From Mycogone perniciosa (Eukaryota > Ascomycota > Sordariomycetes > Hypocreales > Hypocreaceae): DNA of 64,000 nucleotides. The stretch lies in contig JAOALB010000098.1 in the NCBI GenBank assembly GCA_025331125.1, forward strand, positions 51,136 through 115,135. Reading direction: 5' to 3'. Below, one piece after another: positions 23,108 through 34,600 of this stretch. A model generated the notes under the pieces. That model was not told the origin of the DNA. It made no database searches and saw only the letters and a list, made by a program, of their open reading frames with translations. Both the position numbers and the translations under genes were made by a program. Positions within the stretch are counted from its first letter, which is position 1, and every line of letters starts with the position of its first letter.

Positions 23108-24571
23108 TTAGATGGTCTCCATCTTGTCGAGGATGGCCTTGGTGAACTCGTGGGTCGTCGAGACGCCACCCATGTCGCGCGTGCGAACCTTGCTGTTTTC
23201 GAGTCAGTAAACGAATCCAATACGCTTGAAACAAGTTAGGGACTCACCCCTCGGCAATAACGGCGTAGATGGCCTTGGAGATGCGGTTCGCGTGGTCATC
23301 AAGACCAAGGTGTCTCAGCAGCATGCTGCCGCTGAGAATCATAGCAGTGGGGTTAGCCTGGTCCTTGCCCTTGATATCCAGACCGACGTGACGGCAGCCA
23401 GGCTCAAAGACAGCAATCTCACGGCCCATGTTGCAGCCAGGCACAATGCCAGCGCCACCAACCAGGGCAGCACCAATGTTGGACAGGATGCCACCGTACA
23501 GGTTAGGCATAACCATGACGTCGAACTGCTGAGGGCGGGAGACAGCCTGCATAGAGGCGTTGTCGACAATCATGTCGTTGACCTCGAGGGTAGGGTACTC
23601 CTTGGCGGTCTGGTGGAAGGTGCTGCGGAACAGACCATCGGCCAGCTTCATGATGTTGGCCTTGTGAATGCAGGTAACCTTCTTGCGGCCGTTGGCCAGG
23701 GCAAAGGCAAAGGCAAACTTGGCAATGCGCTCAGACTTGGCACGGGTGATGATCTTGAGCGACTCGACGACGCCAGGAACGCTCTGGTGCTCCAGGCCCG
23801 AGTACTCGCCCTCGGTGTTCTCACGAATGATGCACAGGTCAACGTCCTTGTGGCGCGTCTCGTAGCCGGGGATGTTCTTGATCAGGGAGATGCTGGCATA
23901 GATGTCCAGCTCCTGTCGCATGGCAACGTTGAAGCTCTGGTGGCCAGATCGGCTGACAGGCGTGTGCAGGATACCCTTGAGGCCGAGCTTGTTGCGCTTG
24001 AGCGACGCAACGCTCTCGCGGAAGGCCTCCTCGCTACGGGCGGCGCTCTCCTCGATACCAGAGACCTCGATCTGCTCCCACTCAATGGGCACATTGTCGG
24101 CCTTGAAGATGGTCTTGACGGACTCGGTGACCTCAGTGCCGATACCATCGCCAGGGATCAGGGTGACGGTGTACTTGCCGCCGAACTTGGCGGGCTTGAA
24201 GATGTCGGACTGGATGGTAGCGAAGGATCGGGCGACCTGGGGCTGCTGGACAGCAGTGCGCAGCACCTGTGATGGGGCTCATGTTAGTGATGGAGTTCAA
24301 TGTCCTCTGCCTCTGTCTGTCTTTCTCTGTCTCTCCGTCTTCGTCTCTCTCTCGCTCGCTCGCCCGCTCCATTGGTTCGAAAGCAGGCCACCTTGTGTCT
24401 TGCCTGCGCCAACCGACACACACATATCCAACTCTCCCTTCCAAACAGACCACGTCGCCAGCATATTCAAACCCCTGCACCACTCCCATTCCTCCAAACG
24501 ACCAAAGACAACCCAAAGAAGCACACAAACAAACATACCTGCGCCGTCCTGAGAGAGCTTCGCGACAACAT
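23108..24571 (-). CDS. idh1: NAD-dependent isocitrate dehydrogenase, regulatory-type subunit 1, mitochondrial
   Basis: Three exons: 24571-24539 (MLSRSSLRTAQ), 24266-23248 and 23192-23108; 378 residues. Intron 1 is long (272 nt, with a CACTAAC branch site); intron 2 is 55 nt. The first ~22 residues form a mitochondrial presequence ending near RSFATIQ. The isopropylmalate/isocitrate dehydrogenase fold is complete: TLIPGDGIGTEV, the ENTEGEYSGLEH loop, KANIMKLADGLF, and MPNLYGGILSNIGAALVGG. The substrate loop resembles Idh1, the subunit that binds AMP and citrate, more than catalytic Idh2. It works in the matrix as an Idh1/Idh2 hetero-octamer in the TCA cycle. The C-terminus KAILDKMETI closes the family pattern. 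Confidence 0.95.
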
Positions 24572-25236
24572 CGTAGCGGGGTACTTGGAAAGAAGAGCGG
24601 AGAGGTTTTATCCCAGCACAGCCTATAGGAACAGGGAGAAAAAAAAAGGAAAAAGAAAAAGGGCCAAAGATAAAAAAGAACAATCAGAAGAGCATCAAAG
24701 CCCGGAATTTTTTGGAGTTTGAGAGGTGGCTCTGTTTGGTCGCAAATACCGCAGTAACGTTTGAAAGGCCAGCATCAGCCAATTGAGCCGAGCCGTTCGG
24801 CCTTTGCCGGCGGCTCTGCATATTTTTTTTCGTGCCTTATTCGCTGCGGCTTCGGAAAAAGAGCGGAATGCGACGTCTTCTCCGAGCGGTGCTCCGGCTG
24901 AGCGATGCCTGCTTAGGACTAGCGTCACTGATAAGACGTCCTAATATTATCGGGTCATCCACCTTGAGACTCAAGTTCGGAATACTAATATCAAGCAAGC
25001 AATAATAAAGTATCTGATTCATACAGTCCAGGAAGCTCTATCCCCTTCATGCTCGTGTATGCAATGCCAGCAGAGGTCTCTAATCACCTGTGTCCACCAA
25101 CCAACATTTATACCCAATACAAGTCCGTCCCTGCAAGCATTCAGTCCATGTCCATGCATCACATAAATATTATACCATGCCCTTTTACCCATTCCTCGCT
25201 TCCATCTAGTCAATGCTCGTTCGTTAGTTATATACA
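24572..25236. other. Intergenic region between IDH1 and the GCK-III kinase gene
   Basis: About 665 bases. The left part (24572-24900) is the IDH1 promoter, with a purine-rich plus strand near 24638-24690. The right part carries the kinase 3' end. No other gene is seen. Confidence 0.5.
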
Positions 25237-27499
25237 TCACACTTCCTCCTCATCAAGCGGCTCGACCCGCACCAGAATCTCCTCCAGCAACCCTTCCAGA
25301 AAGTTGCCGACGTCTCGTCCCATGCCCATAGGCTCAGCCTTGTCATAGTAGTCAATCTCCTTGCACACATGCGCCAGCTTATACACCAGCTTGCGAATCT
25401 TCTCATGCGCCGCCTCAGCCCGCTGTTGCTTCGCTGTCATTAAAGCCGCGTTTTGTCCGGGCTTGTACACCTGCTGCAGTCGAATCTGTCGTCTCTTAAG
25501 CGCCTCTTCCAAAGCTGGGAAGATGACATCGTTCAGTGCGTCCAGCTCCCCGTTAGGGTTCGCTGGTGCGGGTGATGGGAAAGAGGATGGGGCAACGGAG
25601 TGATCTGATGGCGCCGGAGATTGTGGCCCTGGCGACATGGTAGGTTTTGCTCGATCTCGATGTGCGGTGGCCTGCTGCTGTACAGGAGGCTTCTGCAAAG
25701 GGGGTCCCCTGAATGGTGGTATTTCCGGTATCTCGAATGGCGCCATTCTCGAACTAGACGGGCGAGATCCATGAGGCGGTGGAACTGGCTTCTCCAGCCC
25801 CGGAGAACGTGGACTACTTGTGTGAGCGGGAGGAAGTGGCGGAGGGGTTGGAGTGGTAGCAGAGACAAGGTTCAGGTTCAGATTCAACATGCCGATGTCA
25901 CGCTGCAACTGTGCCTGTAGCTCTCGGTCGTAACCTGGGGAATCTGGTTCTGGATACGGTGCCATGAACTTCTGCGGCCTCGGCGTCTCTTGTGCTGCTT
26001 TCGTCGGACTAGGCGGGAGTGGTACTCGTGATGGAGAGCCCAGCTGCTGCGTTGGCAATGGCTTCCGCTGTGGGCTCGTCTGCCTCGAAGTCCCCGTGCT
26101 GGCTGGATTACTTGCCTTGAGAGTATCACTCGGTTGCAGAGCAAAGTCTCTCGCCTTGGTTGGGCTCTGATCGCGCCGCCTTTCTCCGTAGTCGTCTGAG
26201 TTCTCTGAGGATCGCGCGGACCTGGCATTGGTGCCGATCTCGTCCAATGGATTCAACATTCCAGGTCGGGAGATCATAGCGCCGCGATCATTGACTAGCC
26301 GGACTGTGCCAAAATCCCACATGTCTTCATCCACCGGCTCTCGCTCAGGGGGCACATGATGATCGTGCGCTTCCCAGCTCTCCTCCTCATCTGTCTTTTG
26401 CGTTGCGGCCCATCGGGTGTGTCGCTCAATCAGTTCAGTTAGATATGTCGTCTTCTTTGACTTTCGGATAAATGGATGCCGCAGCAGATCCCTTGCAGTT
26501 GGCCGTTCCTTTGGGTCGCGCTGCAAGCAGAGCTCGATAAAATCCTTGAAGGCCTTGGTGAAGTTGCCCTCGAGCCTCGGGGGCGGGTTCTTGGGGATCA
26601 GGAACAAGACCTTCATGGGATGGATATCAGCATAAGGAGGCTCCCCATTGGCCAGCTCAAGGGCGGTGATGCCGAGAGACCAAATGTCGGCCTTGTGATC
26701 ATATCCAGATTGCTTGATAACCTCTGGTGCCATCCAGAAGGGCGTGCCAACAAATGTGTTCTTTTTCGTCATGGTGGCGGAGAGCTGGCCGGAAACACCA
26801 AAGTCGGCGAGTTTGACCTGGCCATTGGCGCCAAGAAGAACATTGGCAGCTGGGATGTCATGTCAGCAGGTATATTCACATTCACCTCACCTCGTGATGC
26901 AAGGAGGCTTTCTCACCTTTGATATCTCGGTGCAGCTTCTTATCTGTGTGGAGATAGTCCAAGCCAAGCAGCAACTCCCGTATTATAATAGCAATGTAGT
27001 CTTCGCCAATGGGTCCCGGCTTCATAAGGTCGGCGCAACTGCCCCCGGCGCAAAACTCCATGACAATCCATAGCTCGGCGCCTTTTGCGTAGGATCCGTA
27101 GTACTTAGTCACGTAGGGGGACTGCAGTTCGGACAGAATGGCGATTTCCTGTATAATGTCTTCGACCTCGTCTTCTGCGTTTTCGATGTCGATGATCTTG
27201 ATGGCGACAGCCTGGCCAGAACGTTTGTCGACACTGCAGCGAAAGGACGACTGTCAGCAAAGCAATGGGAACAGGTGGACATGGCAAAGCAAAGCGAAGC
27301 AATGCGATGCGATGCGATGCAATGGCAGACATACCCCTTGAACACCTTGCCAAAGCTGCCACCGCCTAGGGAGGGAGCGTTAGGGAGGATATAGGGAGGC
27401 TTCGACGCGGAACTGACCAATGCAATACTCCTTCAAGTACAGCAGCTCTGGATCCAGGGCCTCATTGCCCTCATCGGCGTCGCGGTGTGGTTCGGCCAT
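25237..27499 (-). CDS. Ste20-family protein kinase of the GCK-III (Sid1/Kic1/MST) type
   Basis: Exons 27499-27418, 27365-27335 (31 nt), 27233-26917 and 26849-25237; 680 residues. The kinase domain covers about residues 23-275. It has the glycine loop GGGSFGKVFKG, AVAIKIID, the catalytic HRDIKAANVLL, DFGVSGQLS, and the GCK marker GTPFWMAPEVIKQ. A Pro/Ser-rich disordered linker follows (~290-590). The conserved C-terminal block of about 90 residues (NDVIFPALEEAL, KIRKLVYKLAHVCKEIDYY) is typical of fungal GCK-III kinases that act in septation, polarity or MOR/SIN signalling. Which of the fungal GCK-III paralogues it is cannot be settled by eye. Intron 2 contains GCGAT pentamer repeats near 27303-27320. 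Confidence 0.92.
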
Positions 27500-29017
27500 T
27501 GTGTAGTCGTCCAGCAGCTCTCCCTGTCTCCGTTTGTGTCTATGTCTCTGTCTGTATCTCTGTCTCTGTCCTCCACCTCTGATGTCGTTGCAGCGCAGTG
27601 ACCGCTAACAGCTGTTGGCTGCAGTTGTAATAACCCCGGAGTTTAGGGGTCTTTGTGGGGTCTTCTTTCGGTATTTCGTCTGATCAATGTCGTCGCAAAG
27701 TCGTAAATTCATGCCCGTCATAAATATCGTCAGGGAGTGCAGTCTGTTTTAAACAGTCAACAGAGGTAATGAGGCGTGGATTTGTTTGATGTTGTATTAT
27801 GGATGGTTCTTGGGACTGTTGGAGGTGGGCGGTGAACCCCACTATGTACATTCGCGTACTACTGGTAGCACTACTATTACAGGTGTACAGGGCCTATAGA
27901 CCAGACCAGGGAGAGCCCTCGTGCCTGAACAGAGCGCTGGTGACGATTATCGATTCGGGGAGGGCTGTTGTGTTGGTTGCGCCGGTAACACAGCGCAGGG
28001 ATAACAAATAAAGCCTACGAAGTACTCCGTATAGGACATCACGTCACAGTGAACAGAGATGATAGACCACAAGATGCCAAAAAACAGAACAGACAAGCAA
28101 ACTCTAGTAAAACAGAGAAAACAACGGCCAATCCTCACTCCAAAATATTATTTTTTTTACCTTTTTTCGCTACAAAACAAACCGAACCGTTTTCCTAGCA
28201 TCGGCTCGTGGGGTTTTGTGGAGAAGGGGGTGTGGGAACGGAAACCGAGCTGACAAGCATCAAAAGGATCGAGAAAAAAAGACTTTCCCTTCCCGGCTCA
28301 GCCTGACTTCAGCGCCCGCGATCGCACGCTATAGCGGCACCATGTCAGGGGCCTTCGGCCTGAGCTCCAGGTCATTGGCTGCTGAGCTCTACGCCTCATC
28401 TGACGGTTCGGAGGTTCAGTCAGCCTCATTTGCAGCCGATCCCCCTACACCCTATGGAGAGAGAGACGCCCTACTACTTCGTACTGCATTTACCTTTCAT
28501 TGGTGGTGGTAGTACGGAGTAGTCATCGCAAGTACCTAGTAATACTAATTGTATGGAGTACTACTAGGTAGTACGGAGTAGTATTACTGACTCAGGTGGT
28601 CAATGTTCATCACAGTGTTGGCTTCGACTCCGCTGCCTCTCTATCGGGCTTCATTATGCCACTTCAAAAGGCATTACTTCGTACATACCCCTATATACCG
28701 TGGCCCTCTTCTTCTTCAATGGTAATCTCCCGTCAAATATGCAGGCAGGCTTTACGCATCGCCCTCTCATATCATCCATCCACCTCCATTGACACCAACG
28801 CAACGCCTCCCTCTCCATCCATTGAAAGCGAGTAGCCCAAGCCAGTAGCCGTAGTTCTGTCCCTCCCCTTTCCCCAAATGCTAAATAAACCCCAAAAGTC
28901 CCAAAAATCGTCTATCAAAAATGATGTTGTACTCCGTAGTTTGTTGTCTTGTTTTGCTCAGGATAGGATGTCGTCAAAGCGCGCCATGTATCATCAAAAG
29001 CCAACAATATGTCATCG
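27500..29017. other. Intergenic region, no supported gene
   Basis: About 1.5 kb upstream of the kinase gene and downstream of the UBX gene. It contains several TACGGAGTA/TACTCCGTA copies, densest at 28505-28585, where inverted and direct copies alternate. The ORFs are short and unconvincing. Confidence 0.5.
28505..28585. repeat. Cluster of TACGGAGTA / GGAGTACTACTAGGTAGTACGG-type short repeats
   Basis: GTACGGAGTAGT, ATGGAGTACTAC and GTACGGAGTAGT occur within 80 bases, separated by CTAGTAATA and CTAGGTAG pieces. The motif also appears singly at many other intergenic sites in the window. Confidence 0.7.
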
Positions 29018-30672
29018 TCAATCCTCCGTGATGAATTCAATCATGACCGTTCCTTGCTTTAGTCCTGTCCCCTCAATCGTTGCGTCAAGACTCCCGATCA
29101 AGTCTTGTCCCTGCGGCATCTTCTTCAGTTCAAACTCCAGGTTCTCCTTGCCCTCCAGGGGCTCCGCCTTGAGCCACTCAAAAATTCTGCGCACTGGATC
29201 TTGCAAGTTGAACCGTCGAATGATTCGCCCATTGGGATGCCGGAACTGAATACGCGTCGTTGTCGCAGGGTTGTTGTCCGGTTCGACGTGAGGGTTTGAA
29301 CTCGATATTTGCGCAAATGGGCTGTGTGACTCGGATATGCCAGTCTCTTCTTCACTCGCTTCAGGCACCTTGGTCAGTGCATCTGGGTCATGGACGCTCA
29401 GCGTTGAGCCCGATCCGCTGCTCTGAGCGCCAGCTAGACTGTTCTTCAGGGCCATCTCCAGCATTTCTTCTTCCGTCATGCGATCCACGTCTATCACTTG
29501 GTGCTTTCGTGCCGCGGTCTGAGCCACTGGATTCTTGCTGTTAGCAGCGAGACTGTACCGGTCCAAGAACTCAGCCAGCTCGGCATGAAAGTGGATAGCA
29601 TCAGGAAAAGGCCGGCCACTCCACACTTTGACCTGCTCGCCCGTTCGGGGATCGATGATTGAAACGTGAGGGTAGTTGTCCTGGTTCTCATGCCCCCGGT
29701 TAGGGAAGTAAAAGGTGATGAACTCTTCTGCATCCGGGTAGTCCTTGTCGTACTGCAGGAAGATGAAATTCTCCAGGACCAGTTCTCGAACAGCCTTATC
29801 CTTCCAGAGATCGCGATTGAGCGTCTGGCAGTTGAAGTCACTCATGTCCTGTAAATTCACCATGATCCACTTCTTGTCCTCTTTGCCTAATGCTCGAGCT
29901 TCGTCCCACGATAGTCGCGCCATTAAGTCGTATGGCGGCCGGAACAGGTCTTCGAGTCGTCTGACATGGGGTCCGTTCTCGCTGGAGCTTGCAGCAGCAT
30001 TGCTGGGCCCGCCGTCCTCTCCCCCCCATATTCTTTGGCCAAACGGGCCTACGCTTCGAGCTGTACACATCGGCTTAGCAACCACTATCCAAGCAAGCGG
30101 CTTGAAAAGGAAGAGGAAGAAAAGGCCAGGGACTTACCAGGTGGTTGCCGCCTTCGTCTCAGCTGTTCCAAAATGGCAGAATTATCCTCCACACCCCACG
30201 AAGCATCCGGACCCACCAGCGTCTCTGTCGTCCGGGCAATAGGAGCCCTCACATCATGGGACGCTGACTCCTGGTATAGTTCCTCCTGTAGACGCTTTGC
30301 CATGGCCGCGTCCTCCTCCTCCTGCGCCAAAGCCGCAGCCTGCGCAGCAACAGCTCGCTGATCCAAGTCGTCATCGTCGAGACCGAAGCCCTCATCGTAA
30401 GCCCCCATATCAGCGTCCTCATCGTCACTCGGGATGTGAATAACACCGTTCGCATCCTCTCGGGGAAAGTTGACCCTCAGGCCAGGACGAGACGTGGAGC
30501 TGCTAGCACCAGCATTGTGGGACAGGCCTCCGATGCCAGACACCAAGTCAGGGTTTTCGTAGAATAGTTCGATGGCTCGCTCAAAGTTCCCGGCTGTTAT
30601 CTCCAGGAACCCGCGTGCCACGGTCGGGCTTGCGCTGGTGATGCCGCAGAAGAGGGAGATGTTGTCCTCCAT
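29018..30672 (-). CDS. ubx5: UBA-UAS-UBX protein (Ubx5/UBXD7-like Cdc48 adaptor)
   Basis: Exons 30672-30138 and 30060-29018 (intron 30137-30061, TTGCTAAGC branch site) give 525 residues. Domain order: a UBA-like helix bundle (~3-43, ending NFERAIELFYENP); an acidic linker with DDEDADMGAYDEG; a helix AMAKRLQEELY; a UAS thioredoxin-like domain (~215-335, DKKWIMVNLQD, FYFPNRGHENQD); a UIM-like helix (TEEEMLEMALKNSL); and a C-terminal UBX domain (~445-525, RIQFRHPNGRIIRRF). This is the architecture of yeast Ubx5 and human UBXD7. Those proteins link Cdc48/p97 to ubiquitylated substrates and to neddylated cullins. Start ATG 30672; the TTG nine bases upstream is not used. Confidence 0.93.
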
Positions 30673-31632
30673 GATCGACAACGATGGCGACTCGCCCTCG
30701 CCACAGGTCTCTCTATCTCAGCGGTTCGGCTTGCGGGGGGGGGCGGACAGTGGATCGTGTGATAGGCTCTGTGATAGGCGCCGATGATCTTCGAATAGCT
30801 GCTGGTGTTTGCCGTGTCGCGGGGGAGGGCGGATCTTAAATCGCCGGCTCGGTTGGCACCTGTTGGGTCTCACTTGGGCGGGCAGATATGGACAAATGGA
30901 GCTGTCTCAAGGCTGCTGCTGCTGCCCCCACACCGACTGGAGAAATGGACGATATTGATAGGACGAGGCGCAACGACTACGGTGACTGCAGTGACTGCGT
31001 GTGGTTTGTTCTCGCGATCGACCGTCTTCGGGGCGTTCAAGTCACCAAATCGAGCCGCGTGGTTTGCAGGGTTTGGGGCATGTCAGAACCCTGGCTTGTT
31101 GTGTTGGCATACACACAGGTAAAAATGATGGCATGCGCTTTTGTGGTGTCACTGCACAGCTTTGGAGATTTGCCAACGCCACAAGGCACCCAATGGTCAT
31201 GACGCAACGAATACACCCCGCCATGTACTTTGTACTACCCGAAGATTAACAGGGGACCGCCGGATCATTCCGACGCCGTCTCCGATTCTGAAGATATCCT
31301 ACGAAGTACTCCGTACCTTACCTTAAAGTACCCTGCATTACGCTTATCATGATATTGGGGGAAAAACACACGGGTACACTTGTTTAGTGATTTACCTGAA
31401 TTAATAGGTGTTTTTCAGATATCTTTGTTTTCTTTTTTTTTTTTTTTTTCAAGTGCCATTACTACTTATGACTGAAAAGCCTCCATGGTTATCGCCAGGA
31501 ATAGGGGGGTTGATAGCTCCAACACCCTTCACGTCCAACAAATGCACTTTATTCCTGTCAACCTGAATAGTATATATGTATGAATAGTAGCTATATTTCT
31601 CCAAGTATAAACGAAATCACTAGCCATGCCGT
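30673..31632. other. Intergenic region between UBX5-like and ECM29 genes
   Basis: About 960 bases: the UBX gene promoter on the left, the ECM29 3' end on the right. It includes a TACTCCGTA copy near 31306 and a T17 run at 31433-31449. No gene is seen. Confidence 0.5.
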
Positions 31633-34600
31633 TTATGCTGCTGTCGTGTTTTGACGCCGCGCTTCGTGTACTTCCCGCAAAACCCCTTGCCACGCCTGCT
31701 GCACTTCCGGAACACGCTCCTCCCGAATCGCCCGATTCACAGCCATCTCCAACTCCTCCAGCCGCACACTAGACCGCCCAAAGACGCCCTGAATGTGAGA
31801 TTTCAGTGTCTCAGAGACGGCATTGGCTCTCTTAAGCCTCTGTGGTTCTGTCCCGACCTCTGCCCGGTCAATATCCAAACTGCTCAGGTACGCCAATAAC
31901 ACACCGCTGCTATCAAACGATGCCGATTCGATATGAGGCTCTGAGGCTTTGATGTCTACCATCAAATCTTCAACGCACTCATACCAGACTTCCCGTTTGA
32001 TAGCGTCATACTTCGGACTCGAGACGTATGGCTTCAGGAGCTGGATGACTTCGCCCACAACAGCGTGGGCTTGTCTCGTTTTCGAGCGACTGTACCCGCG
32101 AGCCACGGCCTCGAGTCCGTTCTTGGCTGTTTTGGTAGCTAAATCCTCCTTGGAATCCACCTCCATCTTATCCCCGTCAAGCAACTCGTCGAGATATGGC
32201 GTAACAATATCAGCGATATCCTGGAGCATGCCTAGATCAGCTCTAAACTTGGCAAATCCCCACAAGCAGCGAAATGCGTGAACACGATAGTCTTCGTTAT
32301 TCCGCTTCGCTTCACGGATCGCAATTTTCTTCATCTGAGCTGCAATCTGGGCATCGTTCTCCCAGAGCGACTTGCCCCTTTCCACAAACTTGGGGTACGA
32401 CTCCAGCAACTTCTCTTTTCCAGGGAATGTCTTCAATGCCAGAGTCTTGTCAAAAACAGGCCAGATGGTTTTCAAGTCTGCCTCTCCAATAGCACCGGTA
32501 GCTTCACTAGCACTAGCTACATCCGATACCATAGCGGCAACGGTGAAAGCCCCGGTGTGACGTAGGGCCCATTGTGTGGTCTCCAGGCAACGTTCCACAA
32601 GGGCGACAATCTCTGGCACATAGCGTACCACCGTGCGGCTGCTTCCAGAGTGCTGATTCCATACCTCTTGGAACACCTTACTCGTGTACTCGTCACTGTC
32701 ATGAGACCCGAGATAAGCAAACGGCAGAAGCTCCGTCTCCTGAGCCGTAAAGTGATCCGGTGACACCTTGGCTAGCGCCACAACGACATCTGCGATCTTC
32801 TGCCGACGAGACTCTTCTTCGGCTTGTAGATAGAGCTTGATTAGTCTCTCGCAAAACTTTTGCTTGGCATCATCTGGAACAACTCTCATGATGTACGCTG
32901 AGGCGCGGGCATAAGCCTGGCTGACCTCGTCGTTCTTGTCCAGAACTTGCTTCCCCAACAGGTCTAGGAAACGACCCGAGACAGATTTGATGTCATTAGT
33001 GTGGCGAGTGAAAAGAGTCGTCAAGACTCTGCTGCAGCCGATCTTGGTAGGCATTCCAATGGCGGTCTTGATGGTGGCTTCCAGTCGAGGAGCGAGCTCA
33101 GTCATCACCTCCTCATCGATGAAACGCAAGCTATTCTCAATGGCCTCCGAAATTGGTGACTGATTCACCATCTGTGAGCGCAGCTTGTCAATCTGCTCTC
33201 GACTCTCCTCACCCACTCGTTGGTAATGGTAATTAATCTGCTGAGGCTCAATGGTGCTGAGAAGACCAAGCAGTTGAGGGACCATGTCTGGGATGAACGG
33301 CTTGAGATTCTTCCCACCTCGTTTTGCAATCTTCAGCACTGTAATCGTGGCAAAGACCTGTACATCTTGGACTGAGCTCTCCACTCCTTTATCTGACAAC
33401 AAAAATGGGAGTGCTTCTTGCATCATAGCCTCGGCGGCTGATGCATGACTTCCCTCCTCTAGCTGTCGAACAAGGGTGTTGGATAATGCGATGCAGAGTC
33501 GGAGAGCACCTTCTCTGACGCTTCCTTTGACATCATCCAACACCTTCAGTGCTGCGGTCCAGATATCTCTATAGTATTTCTCATACTGGGGAAATGGTTG
33601 TCCCGAGATGAGATCGCATATAGCAGCACAACTGGCTTCTCGCATTCTCCACTCTCGCCCCAGGATGCTCTTCAACAAATCATCCATGATGGCATCAAAA
33701 TGAGTTACAATAGTGGCGCTTGAATCCCTGACAAGCGCCTTCCAGATGTCCTCCATAGATCGCTGAACATTTGTATTTGGGTCAAATCGATATCTGTAGA
33801 GTTTTGGGTATAGTTTTGGATCAACCTCAGAATCAGAAAGGATATTGCTCAGGCCGAAACGTCCAAATGCTGACCGGGTAGACCATGTTGCAGCGTTGGC
33901 AGCCAGAGACATGAACTTGTACACTAATCGCTGGTCTCCGACTTCATTTGCCAAATTGACGATGTCCTTGTAGGATGTGATGGAGTTGCCTTCTCCAGTT
34001 GGCAATGCACCAGGCTCAAACAACTCGGTCTCCTCATCTACCTTAAGCTGCGTGCTGGAACCAGTAAATGCAGACACAAGGTCCTTAACCAGTGCGCTCT
34101 TAAGGTCCGCATCACCACGTTCATAGACCAAGGAGAGACCTCGGGAAGCAGTCTCCTGCACCAGTTCATCCCTTGCGCTAAGTAGACGCATAAAGGCGGC
34201 CTGAGCCTGTCGCAATTGGGATTGAACTTCAGCCAGATGCGAGCAATACTGGACAATGCAGAATAGCCATATGCCAGATGCTTTAAGAAGAGAAGGCTTT
34301 GTAGCTTTGCAGTCTGTGAATAGCTTTTCAAGGACACTGGTGAGGACTGACTGTCGAGCGCCGCTCTGAAAGCTGGTGCCTCTTGGTTCGACATCCATTG
34401 CGAGTTTCACGTAGTTTGAGTCCCAACCAGCTATTGCGCCTGTAATTGTGTCTCCAACGGTGAAGTGCACCTCAACCCTCTTGATTTCATGAAGAGCAAA
34501 CAGCTCCTTAAGGATGATGCCCAAAGTACCTTGAGACCAGCCCTCGGCTTCAGCGTTGTCAGCCTCTGGTTGTGGTAGACCAACAGCTAGTCTACCCAAG

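Noticed and set aside
23226..24272. 348-codon plus-strand ORF opposite IDH1
   Set aside because: It is the antisense shadow of IDH1 exon 2, caused by strong third-position C/G bias; composition is rich in Val, Leu, Gly and Asp with no domain.
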